Positions 33,599-47,100 are shown, numbered from the stretch's first letter. The stretch is 64,000 bases of DNA from Ambrosia x helenae (GCA_030844895.1 CM061233.1:31740310-31804309), one strand, 5' to 3'. Notes: generated from the sequence alone by a model not told the origin. Numbers and translations are program-made.

Positions 33599-36500
33599 AT
33601 GAAGCGACACCGACCCATCCCATCACCACCATCATTAACCACCCCACACCACCCAAAACCCACCACCATAACCTCCTACTACCCCTCCAAAAAACCCACA
33701 AAACATCCAACCAAATCAGACCTCTCTTTACCCCCTAACTGGCTACCTTTAAACTTAACCAACCAAGACCTCTCCTTACACTTAACCTTCCCCACAGGCC
33801 AAACCTTTAGATGGAAACAAACAACCCCTTATCAATACACAGGTCTCATTGGGCCCCACCTCATCTCCCTACATCAACACTCCAACCAAACTGTATCTTA
33901 TTGTTTCCACAACACTCCAAAATGTGATCAAGATTCAGCAAGATCAAAACTTTTTGAGTTTCTCAACATGGGTATTTGTTTAAGTGATGTGTGGGATGAG
34001 TTTAAGGCCTCTGATCCTAGGTTTGCTGAGCTGGCAGGGTGTTTGAGTGGTGCTAGAGTGCTTAGACAAGACCCTGTTGAGTGTTTGATTCAGTTTATTT
34101 GTAGTTCTAATAATAATATTAAGAGGATTACTCAGATGGTGGATTATTTGTCTTGTTTAGGGGAGTATGTTGGGGAGGTTGAAGGGGTTGGGTTTTATGA
34201 GTTTCCGAGTTTGGATCGGTTGGCGATGGTTTCGGAGGAGGAGCTTAGAAAGGCGGGGTTCGGTTACAGGTTGGTTGTTAGATTTTGTTTGTTGAATGTG
34301 TTTACTTACTGAATGCATATGCATTATATGAATTTAAGTTGGTTATTGTTAATGCTTTTGTAAGTAGTTTAGTTTGCTAGTTTTGTTGGAAAAGGAGATA
34401 CGTCGATGATGTATTGGGGAACTTTGGTAAAAAAGAAACCTATGAATTGCATACAAAGTAGAATGTATTGTGTATCGACATTCAAAAGTTGGATATAACC
34501 AAATTAGGATGAAGGGAAAAAGCGTTGCAATTTGTTCGACTTTGGTTTGGAACGTACCACTTTAATATTCAAAAGTGTACATGGCTTCATCTGCTCATTT
34601 TTTATATTAAGAGATATGTGTTTTCTGATTATCATGAGGAATGGGATTGTTTTTTTGCTTGATTGGATGTGTAATGTGTTGATGGAGGAACTCTTATAGT
34701 TGTAGTTGAAGTTGATGCATCGTTAATGTTGAGCGCCATTGTGAATGATATTAGTTAAAATAGATAAGATAAGAAGTAATGAAGATGTATTGTGATAAAG
34801 CTCTTTTCATTTGATTGGTTTTGAGGGTTTATTTTTTGTATTTAGACTTTCATAAGTTTTATAGTTCTTATTGATGCTTATTTTTTGTATTTAGACTTTC
34901 ATACGTAATGAAGATGTATTGTGATAAAAATCATAATAAAGCTATTTTCTTTTTTCTATACTGTATTTAGAGGGGCATCGTGTAAATTCCATGTCGTTGC
35001 TTGGTGAATTTGAATAACAAAGTTATTGACGTTTTCCATTTCATAGCTTGATTGAAGATTATATATTAATCAATGGATAGTAGGATAAGTTAGTAGTTAT
35101 AGATATACACCATTTGGAAATTACTTAGTGATAAAATTCTTGACCAGTCCATCTCTAGCCTTCTCTGAAAACGTCTATTAGCAATTTATTTTTCATACGT
35201 TTCTAGGTATGATAGATCTAGACATACTCATGTTTCATAAAAGCAAAAAATTATAAGTTTGACTTTTGAAAATGTTCTTAAAGAATGATAGAAAAATGTG
35301 CAAGTATATTGTTTGCTTCACATGGTAGAAGTAGTGTGGCCATTTCTCAAAGCTAGCTCCATCACCTTTTGTGACACTACAACTTCCTTTAGAATGTATC
35401 ATCAAAGCCCTCTTTGTTTTGAGAATGGTGTTTTCTTAGAATTTTGATCCCTAAAAGCCGATTGTGTTACGTCTTTGTGATCTTACAGCATGGACTAGAT
35501 ATATGTCAGTTCAAGTTATTTTTATCTCTAACATGTCATACAAGTAAAATTAAAAACAATATATATAAAACCAAATTACTAGAAAGTCTCCTAAAGTGTA
35601 TTTAAAATGGATAAAACCTTTTTAGTTAATAAAAAATATTATTTCTTTGTAATAATATATGACATACTATTGTTTATAAAAGAGTTTGGACAGATATCTT
35701 TTAGGCCAACCCTTCATGGCACATTCATAAGTAAACGGCTCAAAATAGACACCTCTATTATATGCTCATGCAATACTTTATTATTTCTTTAAATATGGTA
35801 ACATATCGCCTGCCAGTCATATAAAATATGGACAGTCCATTACACAACCCACCCATTATGCCTGTTTTGACCCATTACCCAACCTCTACCAAAGCAAAGA
35901 CTAAACGCTTTCACATTAATGCATATTAAAGTCCAATATATAGTTAGATTTGATCTACAATCTGATATTTATTTGCGTCATTTTACAATGAGCGCAGGGC
36001 TAAGTACATTAAAGGCACTGTAGAAGTACTGCAATCAAAACCTGGTGGTGGTGCAGAGTGGCTTACTTCCCTCAGAAATGTAGATCTTGAAAGTGCAATC
36101 GAGGCTCTAACGAGTCTACCTGGTGTTGGCCCCAAAGTTGCAGCCTGCATAGCTTTGTTCTCTCTAGATCAACATCATGCTGTTCCTGTTGATACACATG
36201 TCTGGAAGGTCAGCTTCTTAAGCTTTCACATACCTTGTCTTTATATAATTATATTACAAGTGTCAAAACTGGCGGGTTGGTTAAATAGTCAAAATGTGGC
36301 GGGCTGGTTGACCTACAAACTTTTAAGTCTTTTTGTTTCCCTCAAGTTAATATGTGATGTATGATAGTAAAATATGTTGTTAATGAAATAATCTAATTTT
36401 GAAATAAGACAATTTAGGTGGTGGTTCGCCTTAAAAAGAGTCTTTTGGGTAGAAGTGTTCATAAACTATTGAAACCTACCAAACCGCCCAAACTAAAGAA

Positions 36501-37752
36501 AGTCGGCCGGTTTGAAATACAAACAGTTCTGGTTTGGCGATTTTATGGTACACAGTTCGGTCTGGTTTGATATGTATCATAGTCGTAAACCATTTTTATC
36601 ATTTTAAAATTTTTTAATGCTAAACTAATATTTTGAAAAAAAAAAAAATTCAAATTAAAACCAGTAAAACTGACATGTCTGGCCAACCCAACCAACTCAA
36701 CTGGTTTGGTTTGTCGTTCCTTGAAACCGTAGCTAATGTTTCAGCCCAGAATTTTCAGCATACGTGTTGGGAACTTTCAGTGTGTTCGACCCGTTTCTCT
36801 TTCAGTTGATTTTTCTTAGTTTGATCCGTTAGGGATGAAACATAAACCAGATCGACTAATTTAATGTAAATGGGTCAAAATTGCCATCTCTATCAATATG
36901 TTGTCTACTACATTCTACCAACAATATGAAATTAAAGCGTTTTTCGGTGGTCACAGCTATGTTAGAAATAGAAAGTGGAAGAAGCATTGTTTTTCACTTT
37001 CTGTTGATGCTGTCATAGTACTCATTACCAATCTTTTGATGGCAGATTGCAACTAGATATCTGGTTCCCGAGCTGGCTGGCAAACGTTTGACACCTAAGC
37101 TTTGCAGCCAAGTGGCTGATGCATTTGTACAAAAGTATGGGAAATATGCTGGATGGGCTCAAACTCTTCTTTTCATAGCAGAGTTACCTTCACAAAAGGC
37201 ACTACTACAGTCTCTAACTGATGAAACCGCCAATGACGTAAAACCACAAAAGATTTCAGGTAACGAAAGCGGTCTATATAACAAGATATTATGTTGCAAC
37301 AATGACATCATGTGTTTAGGGATCATCTTGGATGTGTGTTTGAAAGATTCTTATGACTTCTGATTGCAATAATCACCGTTAAATGTTCCTGTAGCCTACT
37401 TTGGTTATGGTTATTAGATTATTTAGGGGTCAAAATAGTTCTGAATAAAGGTGCCAAATTTTTACTCATTGGGTCGAATCTGGTTTAAATAGTATTTTAA
37501 AAAGCTTGAAACCTCCTAATAGTATTATCCATAGTGTATATTATCATTATTATTATTGAACTATAGCATCGTTGTGACCATGTTTATTGAAATTGAATAA
37601 GCTGAAGCACATCCAAATACTGTCTTATGCACCACATTTTATTACAGTTTAGCTTTATTCAATATCACATGATGACTTTTACAATGCGCATCCAAATATC
37701 CACTTATTTATTCATAAAACCTTATTTTGTGGCAGAAGAGGAAGAATCGTAG
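33599..37752 (+). CDS. OGG1: 8-oxoguanine DNA glycosylase/AP lyase
   Basis: Base-excision repair enzyme that removes 8-oxoguanine opposite C and nicks the abasic site, in nucleus and possibly organelles. Four exons: 33599-34269, 35998-36208, 37046-37259 and 37736-37752, all GT-AG, giving 370 residues in one frame (plant OGG1 proteins are about this long). The start codon gives MKRHRP, as in plant relatives. The N domain shows FPTGQTFRW; the glycosylase domain shows RVLRQDPVECLIQFICSSNN. The helix-hairpin-helix with GVGPKVAAC places the catalytic Lys at residue 270; VPVDTHVW places the catalytic Asp at residue 289. The C-terminus ends in a short acidic tail EEEES from a 17-base last exon. Introns are long (1.7, 0.8 and 0.5 kb) and AT rich. 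No lesion is seen. Confidence 0.95.
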
Positions 37753-38192
37753 GCGGATGTACGACTTCTTTAGATGTTGACCTCCTTTTATTTTTCCGGT
37801 ACAATTCTTGAAGGGTGATCCTGAAGCTTGATTGAAGGTAGTGTGTTTTCTTCCTATTAATTAATGCTAATTACATGTGTTTATCAAATCCCTCTAGCGT
37901 GCAGAGGTATCAGGTCCCGCTAATTAGCAGGGTATTGGCGGGGCTCATGAATTTTTCTGAGGTCACCAAAAATAATAAATTGGAAAAAGGGTTGGTGTTA
38001 AGTTCTATAATAACGATAATCATATCAGTACTTCATTTGATAAGATAGTCCGTAACTCCTTATGACATCAGAAGTCCAACTCCTTTTCTTGTTATCAACA
38101 GCCATAGCATGACAGGTTTACGCAAGTGGTTGTAGTTTTCTGCGATTAATTTAGTTTTTATACAAGTCATGGATTTAGCGCTCAGACTCATG
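37753..38192. other. OGG1 3-prime UTR and downstream flank
   Basis: No coding is recognised. The end of this stretch adjoins the first tandem unit. The ordinary host sequence here may be the source of the non-gag half of that unit. Confidence 0.45.
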
Positions 38193-40035
38193 TTCGGCCG
38201 GTTTTGATGAAAATTCTGGGCCGAACTGCTAATTACTGTTTCAGGAATGACAAACAAAACAGGATAGGTTGGGTGTGTGAGCGACTTGTTTTAGCCATTT
38301 GTCGGTTTGCTTTTGGAGCCATTTTTTTTTGTTTTTCAAAATCACTAGATTTTATTAAAGTTTCTAAATATGAAGATGCATGTTTCAAAAAAATAAAACA
38401 AAATAAGTAATAAAAGGTTTAAATGGCCGGTTCCAAGTTCCAAATTATTGGTTAAACCACAAAACCCAAGCTATATGAATCTCAAATCGGGTAGATCATC
38501 TGACTGCTTTAGTTTGGACAGTTCCCATGGTTTGAAGCTTTTAGGAGATTTGGAAATACTTTGAATACTTGATGATTTGCTACTATTTTAAAGATTAATT
38601 CTGCATATTATTGGTTAGAAAATGCAGCTAAACGATGTCGAGCTTCATGACTATGCTATGAGTGCCGATGATTGGATGTACTGAATGTCATTATAGTTGT
38701 TGTGAATTTGAAAAGGAGATTTATTTTATGTAGTTGGATGAGCTTCTCTCTTAACATGTACTTTATTTAGTTGAGTGCACCGTCTAAATTGAAGGAAATT
38801 TGTATGTTTAGCTCGTTTGTGATTATACGGTTTGGTCCATGGTTTTGGGAGTAAAGCCAGTTGGTGATTCAGTGTGGTTATAACCAATGGCAAACTTAAC
38901 ATTTGATGCAGTTTGTTTGTTAAGAAGCATCTGATAACATCTACATGACTCAACCCATTTTTCACAGTCAACTTTTGTGTCAGCAAACTCTTTTATGAGA
39001 TCTCTTAGGTTTTCTATCATGATTTTTATTTGTGCTTGGGTTTTAATAGCATTATTTGTTAATCTAGAAATTTCTTTTGTTTTTGAAACAAGTTTTCTTT
39101 CTAAATCACATTTCATTTAACTAAATTTTCTTTCTGAGCCATTGGCCTTGCCCGGTAGATACACATTGGTTTCTTTTATTAAAGCAAAAGCTTCTTTGAA
39201 TGAATGTGAATAAAGCTTTAAAAGAGATTCTTTAGAAACCTGTGATAATGCAGAGTTAGAGGAAGATCCCTCAAAAGCCATTAAGGTAAAGTTTTTTCTG
39301 CCATTATCAGGTTCTCCCCAGTTGATGTCAAAGGTTTTGTTGTCAGCATCTTGACTGCATTCTAATGTATCATATGGAAGGCTACTCCAATCAACATACC
39401 CTGAAGTAAACAGACTTTGTTGATTGGGTTGTTGAGTTTGTGGAGGTTGAGTAGCAATGGAAAGCGTCTGTTGTTGGCCCTGTTGTTGAACAGGCATCTG
39501 AACATATTATACTTGTGGCACATATTGGATTTGTGGAGCTTGTACCTGGACAAAATGTGCGCTTCCCTGTGATCCTTGATTTTTGTTGTAACTGGAGCTT
39601 GGTTGATTTCCAGATTGTGGTTGGTTGTAGCTAGAGCTTCTACACTCTCTAGTAAAGTGTCCCAACTTTTGACATTTATGACATCTAAGTTTAGATTTGT
39701 CAAAACCAACTTTTGTTTGATTATTTAAACCTGAAAATTTTCTACCTAACTTTTTGTAAAATTTGTTAGTTTTTATGCTTAACATTGCCAGTTGGTGCAG
39801 AATATCCATTTCTTCTAACTCATCACTGCTGAAATTTTTTAAGTCATCAAGAATAAAACACATGTTATTAGTAGTTTGATTTTCAACATTATCATAAGCT
39901 GGATATAATCTTTCTGATGAGATCACAGCTTTGATATCAATGGGGTCAAAAGAGCCAAAGTCATTAGAACAAGATAGTGAGTCTTGTCCCAAAAGAGTTG
40001 TACTACCAGGCAGTGTTGTAAGCTGGATATAATCT
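38193..40035. repeat. Tandem unit U1 (host flank plus copia gag fragment)
   Basis: Starts TTCGGCCGGTTTTGATG. The first 650 bp are non-coding host-like sequence; the rest is a minus-strand copia gag fragment. Compared with U2 it lacks about 400 bp after CCATGGTTTTGG and has no MITE. The junction to U2 reads GCAGTGTTGTAAGC, then TGGATATAATCTTT, then CGGCCGG. Confidence 0.85.
38860..40035 (-). pseudogene. Copia gag fragment in U1
   Basis: Minus-strand gag of Ty1/copia type. The CCHC knuckle CHKCQKLGHFTREC is intact (near 39650-39690). A Gln-rich stretch follows, then KVDCEKWVESCRCYQ. In-frame stops at about 39498-39506 (absent from the U4 copy) and 39114-39116 (shared by all). The frame at 39507-40100 starts in neighbouring unit sequence (MFVIPETVISSSAQNFHQNR), so a chimeric open frame of 197 codons exists. 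Confidence 0.82.
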
Positions 40036-40983
40036 TTCGGCCGGTTTTGATGAAAATTCTGGGCCGAACTGCTAATTACTGTTTCAGGAATGACAAACAA
40101 AACAGGATAGGTTGGGTGTGTGAGCGACTTGTTTTAGCCATTTGTCGGTTTGCTTTTGGAGCCATTTTTTTTTTGTTTTTCAAAATCACTAGATTTTATT
40201 AAAGTTTCTAAATATGAAGATGCATGTTTCAAAAAAATAAAACAAAATAAGTAATAAAAGGTTTAAATGGCCGGTTCCAAGTTCCAAATTATTGGTTAAA
40301 CCACAAAACCCAAGCTATATGAATCTCAAATCGGGTAGATCATCTGACTGCTTTAGTTTGGACAGTTCCCATGGTTTGAAGCTTTTAGGAGATTTGGAAA
40401 TACTTTGAATACTTGATGATTTGCTACTATTTTAAAGATTAATTCTGCATATTATTGGTTTGAAAATGCAGCTAAACGATGTCGAGCTTCATGACTATGC
40501 TATGAGTGCCGATGATCGGATGTAGTGAATGTCATTATAGTTGTTGTGAATTTGAAAAGGAGATTTATTTTATGTAGTTGGATGAGCTTCTCTCTTAACA
40601 TGTACTTTATTTAGTTGAGTGCACCGTCTAAATTGAAGGAAATTTGTATGTTTAGCTCGTTTGTGATTATACGGTTTGGTCCATGGTTTTGGTTTGAAGA
40701 GCAGGGTTTAGCGGTTCAATTGATTATAGTTTTGGAAGGCATTTCTCTGACATTTTTAGTATTTTGAATTGTGTCTTCAGTAGTTTTCAGAGACTCAACT
40801 CCTAATGTAGATGCAGCTACTGAATGCTTCATGTCAAAGTTTTGAACTTCTGAAAAGCTCGCATTTGAAATGTTGAGAAAACTTCGATGAAAAGATGTGC
40901 TTTTTTAAATTCAGAAGTTTTCTTTTGAATCATTTCACTTCCATCAGCATCAGTAGTTTTGAGAGTAAAATCAGTTGGTGATT

Positions 40984-41248
40984 TAGGGCTGGCAAATCGT
41001 GTCCCTAACAGGTTAACAGGTCTCTGACGCGCGCGAACAAATCAAGTTCTAAACATGAACACGACTCGTTTAACTCATTTATATCTCATGTTTATAACAC
41101 AGTTTTATGTTTTATGTACCAAAAAAGGGAAATGAAAGATTTTTGCCTCTAAATTCTAAGTATTAAAAAAAGTCAAAAAATCAAATAGTGTACTTTTCAG
41201 TCAAACAGGTCTCATCGTGTCTTAACAGGTTACCCATTGCCAGCCCTA
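40984..41248. mobile_element. hAT-like MITE in U2
   Basis: The ends TAGGGCTGGCAA and TTGCCAGCCCTA are perfect inverted repeats. The TSD TGATTTAG is seen intact on the right (41249-41256); on the left it has merged with the element end by loss of a few bases. The orthologous copy in U3 keeps both TSDs. Confidence 0.75.
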
Positions 41249-41249
41249 T

Positions 41250-42419
41250 GATTTAGTGTGGTTATAACCAATGCTAAACTTAACATTTGATGCAGTTTGT
41301 TTGTTAAGAAGCATCTGATAACATCTACATGACTCAACCCATTTTTCACAGTCAACTTTTGTGTCAGCAAACTCTTTTATGAGATCTCTTAGGTTTTCTA
41401 TCATGATTTTTATTTGTGCTTGGGTTTTAATAGCATTATTTGTTAATCTAGAAATTTCTTTTGTTTTTGAAACAAGTTTTCTTTCTAAATCACATTTCAT
41501 TTAACTAAATTTTCTTTCTGAGCCATTGGCCTTGCCCGGTAGATACACATTGGTTTCTTTTATTAAAGCAAAAGCTTCTTTGAATGAATGTGAATAAAGC
41601 TTTAAAAGAGATTCTTTAGAAACCTGTGATAATGCAGAGTTAGAGGAAGATCCCTCAAAAGCCATTAAGGTAAAGTTTTTTCTGCCATTATCAGGTTCTC
41701 CCCAGTTGATGTCAAAGGTTTTGTTGTCAGCATCTTGACTGCATTCTAATGTATCATATGGAAGGCTACTCCAATCAACATACCCTGAAGTAAACAGACT
41801 TTGTTGATTGGGTTGTTGAGTTTGTGGAGGTTGAGTAGCAATGGAAAGCGTCTGTTGTTGGCCCTGTTGTTGAACAGGCATCTGAACATATTATACTTGT
41901 GGCACATATTGGATTTGTGGAGCTTGTACCTGGACAAAATGTGCGCTTCCCTGTGATCCTTGATTTTTGTTGTAACTGGAGCTTGGTTGATTTCCAGATT
42001 GTGGTTGGTTGTAGCTAGAGCTTCTACACTCTCTAGTAAAGTGTCCCAACTTTTGACATTTATGACATCTAAGTTTAGATTTGTCAAAACCAACTTTTGT
42101 TTGATTATTTAAACCTGAAAATTTTCTACCTAACTTTTTGTAAAATTTGTTAGTTTTTATGCTTAACATTGCCAGTTGGTGCAGAATATCCATTTCTTCT
42201 AACTCATCACTGCTGAAATTTTTTAAGTCATCAAGAATAAAACACATGTTATTAGTAGTTTGATTTTCAACATTATCATAAGCTGGATATAATCTTTCTG
42301 ATGAGATCACAGCTTTGATATCAATGGGGTCAAAAGAGCCAAAGTCATTAGAACAAGATAGTGAGTCTTGTCCCAAAAGAGTTGTACTACCAGGCAGTGT
42401 TGTAAGCTGGATATAATCT
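41250..42419 (-). pseudogene. Copia gag fragment in U2
   Basis: Same structure and the same stops as the U1 copy. The two translated pieces (197 and 126 codons) are identical to those of U1. Truncated at both ends. Confidence 0.82.
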
Positions 42420-43645
42420 TTCGGCCGGTTTTGATGAAAATTCTGGGCCGAACTGCTAATTACTGTTTCAGGAATGACAAACAAAACAGGATAGGTTGGG
42501 TGTGTGAGCGACTTGTTTTAGCCATTTGTCGGTTTGCTTTTGGAGCCATTTTTTTTTTTGTTTTTCAAAATCACTAGATTTTATTAAAGTTTCTAAATAT
42601 GAAGATGCATGTTTCAAAAAAATAAAACAAAATAAGTAATAAAAGGTTTAAATGGCCGGTTCCAAGTTCCAAATTATTGGTTAAACCACAAAACCCAAGC
42701 TATATGAATCTCAAATCGGGTAGATCATCTGACTGCTTTAGTTTGGACAGTTCCCATGGTTTGAAGCTTTTAGGAGATTTGGAAATACTTTGAATACTTG
42801 ATGATTTGCTACTATTTTAAAGATTAATTCTGCATATTATTGGTTTGAAAATGCAGCTAAACGATGTCGAGCTTCATGACTATGCTATGAGTGCCGATGA
42901 TCGGATGTACTGAATGTCATTATAGATGTTGTGAATTTGAAAAGGAGATTTATTTTATGTAGTTGGATGAGCTTCTCTCTTAACATGTACTTTATTTAGT
43001 TGAGTGCACCGTCTAAATTGAAGGAAATTTGTATGTTTAGCTCGTTTGTGATTATACGGTTTGGTCCATGGTTTTGGTTTGAAGAGCAGGGTTTAGCGGT
43101 TCAATTGATTATAGTTTTGGAAGGCATTTCTCTGACATTTTTAGTATTTTGAATTGTGTCTTCAGTAGTTTTCAGAGACTCAACTCCTAATGTAGATGCA
43201 GCTACTGAATGCTTCATGTCAAAGTTTTGAACTTCTGAAAAGCTCGCATTTGAAATGTTGAGAAAACTTCGATGAAAAGATGTGCTTTTTTTAAATTCAG
43301 AAGTTTTCTTTTGAATCATTTCACTTCCATCGGCATCAGTAGTTTTGAGAGTAAAATCAGTTGGTGATTTAGTAGGGCTGGCAAATCGTGTCCCTAACAG
43401 GTTAACAGGTCTCTGACGCGCGCGAACAAATCAAGTTCTAAACATGAACACGACTCGTTTAACTCATTTATATCTCATGTTTATAACACAGTTTTATGTT
43501 TTATGTACCAAAAAAGGGAAATGAAAGATTTTTGCCTCTAAATTCTAAGTATTAAAAAAAGTAAAAAAATCAAATAGTGTACTTTTCAGTCAAACAGGTC
43601 TTATCGTGTCTTAACAGGTTACCCATTGCCAGCCCTATGATTTAG
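42420..43645. repeat. Tandem unit U3, truncated
   Basis: The first 1226 bp of the unit up to the right TSD of the MITE. The gag part is replaced by the gypsy fragment that starts at 43646. Closely similar to U2. Confidence 0.85.
43373..43637. mobile_element. hAT-like MITE in U3 with perfect 8-bp TSD
   Basis: 265 bp, TIR TAGGGCTGGCAA, flanked by TGATTTAG (43365-43372 and 43638-43645). An 8-bp TSD and short TIRs fit hAT. Confidence 0.85.
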
Positions 43646-43860
43646 GCGGCCATGTCGTCTCCAGCGGGGGCCCACGCTGGGTCCTCGCTCGGGCCCGTCT
43701 CGTCGGAGCTATCTCCGTCGGCGCCCTCCATGGCGGCATCAACCTCCATCTCGTCGTCCTCGGGATCGAGTATCACCACCTCGATCGGCTCCGCTGGCGG
43801 TGCTGGGATGATCTGAAGACTACTGTCGTAGCTCGGTGCTACGCTCCCTGCGTTCGACAT
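43646..43860 (-). pseudogene. Start of a Ty3/gypsy-type gag, truncated
   Basis: The minus-strand ATG at 43860 opens about 72 codons, acidic and Pro/Ala-rich (MSNAGSVAPSY... DPEDDEMEVDAAMEG). The frame is cut at the junction with U3, where neighbouring sequence supplies the stop. Its place after an LTR, primer site and 270-base leader supports a gag start. Notably GC richer than all around it. Confidence 0.65.
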
Positions 43861-44111
43861 CCTGGCAAAAGAACCGTACTAATATTTAAGTATTATTCGT
43901 TAGGTAGTTAAGGCACATATCTAAGGTACTCTTCCTAACCTTCTAACACAAAAATAATACGTATACTTACCATGGCTAGCTTGGTCGGAATCTCCATATA
44001 CCCAAATGGTCGTTGGAAAAATTTATTTTATTGCGTTTCGCATTTATTTGAAAGATTTTGAACCAAATCCGGTTATAGTTTAGATTTTTAAAATGCTAAT
44101 TCGCTATAACC

Positions 44112-44130
44112 TTGGCTCTGATACCACTTT
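44112..44130 (-). other. tRNA-iMet primer-binding site of the gypsy fragment
   Basis: Minus strand TGGTATCAGAGCCAAGG, five bases inside the LTR edge. It defines minus orientation and makes the neighbouring LTR the 5-prime one. Confidence 0.85.
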
Positions 44131-44131
44131 C

Positions 44132-47100
44132 TGTCACACCACGTCTAAGGCGGAAACACGTGGCGCGACGGTTCAAAAGTATTAAGCCAAGATTAATGCA
44201 AACCACAATAGTAATTAGAAAAACGGGCATTTATTCAATGCTAATAATCATGTCAAATTATTCATACATAATTATAAATTGTTTTTGAAATTGATAAAGA
44301 GGCTTCTCCCTTTATCCCTAAGTCCATGGAATAAAGAGATGAGACCCTTTTACGACATTCCCAACGCCCAACTTGGAGACATCCCCGACCCTGCTCGCCA
44401 TGCTAACTTTCATCATTCAATTACCTGAAAGATATGTTTGAAAATCGTCAATATATAAATATTGGTGAGTTCACAGGTTTTAATTTAATAAGTCTTTATA
44501 AAGTGGGAATATCCTTGTTATGACATTTATAGGAGTTGCAAAGTCCTACAATTTACTTGAGCCTATAACCAAACCAAGACAATTAATAATGCCCCCGCCC
44601 AAAGTCGTTACTCGGTATTCCTACGACTTTATTTCAGAATAAGTGCACCCCAGGCATACGCCGATGCATTATCGACGCTATCGATTAGGGGTGGGCCTTG
44701 TCAGGCACCAATAGTACTATCCAAATATTCCTTTGGTTTCTCATTCCTGAATTAATGATTATAGTGGGGAGGTCTCAACCCCGAGTGGCGATCTTTACTC
44801 AAGTATCCAACCCGTCATACAATCCCAACATATCTTTCCCCCGTAAAAACGTTAAATAGTTTAGAAATGGGGCCGTGAGACTCACCTGTAACTGTGCTCG
44901 GCTCAAAGAAAATAGTAAAGTTTGTGATCCCGTACCTACAAAGGTTCTAGGCGTATAAGTCACTTACACCTATGGTGTATGTGCCTTGGCAAGTTGTACA
45001 CCCAACTTCCCGACCACGTCTTTATCCCAATTCCCGTTTAATAGTTTAGTATCCTAGGTTCAATGGCGATGGATTACCCTTTCCTTACAAGTCATATATT
45101 ACTCTTATTAATATTCTTTATGACTTGTACAATATTATACTCGACACGATTCTTCCCGACGCATAATTATTTTCCCATTTAAATAATTATACTTAGGATC
45201 GTTTCGCTCGATATAATGTGTTTTCTTATTAACCGACCCGACTTACTTTGCCACATATTTATTTTCCCATTTAAATAAATATGCTAAGTCTTTGTCGTTT
45301 GGTAACATAATCTTAACGCCCGACTAGACTTACCACACCGTACATTTATTTTCCCATTTAAATAAATGTACTAGGATCTTGTCGGTATTCACACGTTCAT
45401 AGATATATTTCACCTACTCGTCTCGGTTTTCCTTCTCGCATATCTACTTTCCCATTTAAATAGATATACTAGAATTTCGTCGAGAACGAGTATATGTATA
45501 TATACCATCGCGTGGATACTACTTGTTAAGTTCATGTGTCGTTTAGCGTTTTTAATTTGTTACGTTTTGTTTCTCCTTTCCCACGAATATTTTTACTACA
45601 CTTAGGAAAGTGTTACGCACGTTTCACCCTTGTTATATATATTTTATTTCCATAAAATATATATGTATATTTTTATCTTGACGTAATGGTCTTTTCCTCA
45701 TAAGTCCGTTTACGTTGGTTCGTGTAACTAAGTTAGTTAGCGTTTTTCATATTTATTTCCGTTGCACGTTCTCATGGAAGTATTGTTCCAACTTCCGATT
45801 CCGAACGTTTATTTCTTGGAAAAATATACTTTGTACGTTTTTGCCCGACTCGTCCAACTTGTTACCAAAAATGTTTCCGATACTTTTATATTCCCATTTA
45901 TATAAAAGTATCCCATTTTTGTACAAGTCTTCCCAAGTCTTTATTTTATACAATCTTACTTTGTAAAATACTTGCGTTACTCCATTCATTTTTATAAAAC
46001 GTCCATTTTATAAAAATATACTTTTTACTTAAAATACCCCAGTATGCTACTATTATTTACCAAATTTACCTTGTAAATTATTACTTACACTCTTGACACA
46101 AATTTTCCCATTATTGTGTTTTTGGACTTAATAGTTTTCTAAAATATTTATTTTAGTCCCTTGACTTCCAAAGTTGCCATATTAGTCCTTTAACTTATAC
46201 TTGTAGCATTTTTCACTCCATCTTTCAAAGTCAATATTTTTCTTCCACTTTAGTGGACTTTGAAGAACCATTTTCATCATGTTTAGTTGTTTTTACTTCT
46301 TTTTACTTTTAATGATCTTCTAATCCATCATAGATGTCATTAATATGCTTATTCCATATTTTAATCCAAAACATCCAATTTTCACTCATCCAAGTGAGTG
46401 GACTTTGAAGATGAAACTTTTTCATCTATGATTTTATAATCCTTTTTAACAACTTTTTGACATTAACTAGTCATCTTATGATGATTAAAACCACTTTTCA
46501 TCATATTCAAGTCATTTTCCAAAATCTAGTCCTTCTCATCTTCCAACTTACAAGCATGTTCTTATTATTATATTTTCTTCAAAATACCACTTTTATTAAT
46601 AATAATCTAAGATTTCTTCATATTATTATTCTTCCATTTTCATTTTTAACAAAACCCATTACTTTTATAAAACTCATCTTTATTACCCAACATTGTACAA
46701 CTTGCTTTCATAGCACAAAAATATGAACATTTCAAATAATAAAACAATGCAAGACTTACTACTAGCTCAAGGCTAGGGAAGACAAAATCTTGGATTTTGG
46801 GTGAGGTTTAATGTGTTCTTCCAAGTGGGTTATGCTCCAAGCTCTTGAACACACAAGAAGGGGTTTGATTAAGAATGAACTAGAGATGATTTGGAGTTGT
46901 AAAAATTGAAAGAGAGGTGTTGGTGGGGTGGTGTAAGTTCACGGCCAAGAGAAGAAAAGAAGAGGATTTTTTTGTGATTTCTTCAAATGCTCATTCAAGA
47001 GGTTATATTATCTTACCCAAATCCTCCAAAGATTACCCAAATCTTGTCTTGGATTATGGAGATATGGAAGGATTATGAAAGATTACAAAAAAAAATCTCT

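Larger units (their letters stand above)
40036..42419. repeat. Tandem unit U2, 2384 bp
   Basis: The full-length unit. It contains the 265-bp hAT-like MITE and a gag fragment that looks identical to U1 at protein level, showing a young duplication. Confidence 0.87.

Noticed and set aside
45715..45989. Short open frames in the gypsy LTR
   Set aside because: Overlapping frames on both strands with no protein similarity; they fall in the hairpin-rich AT region.
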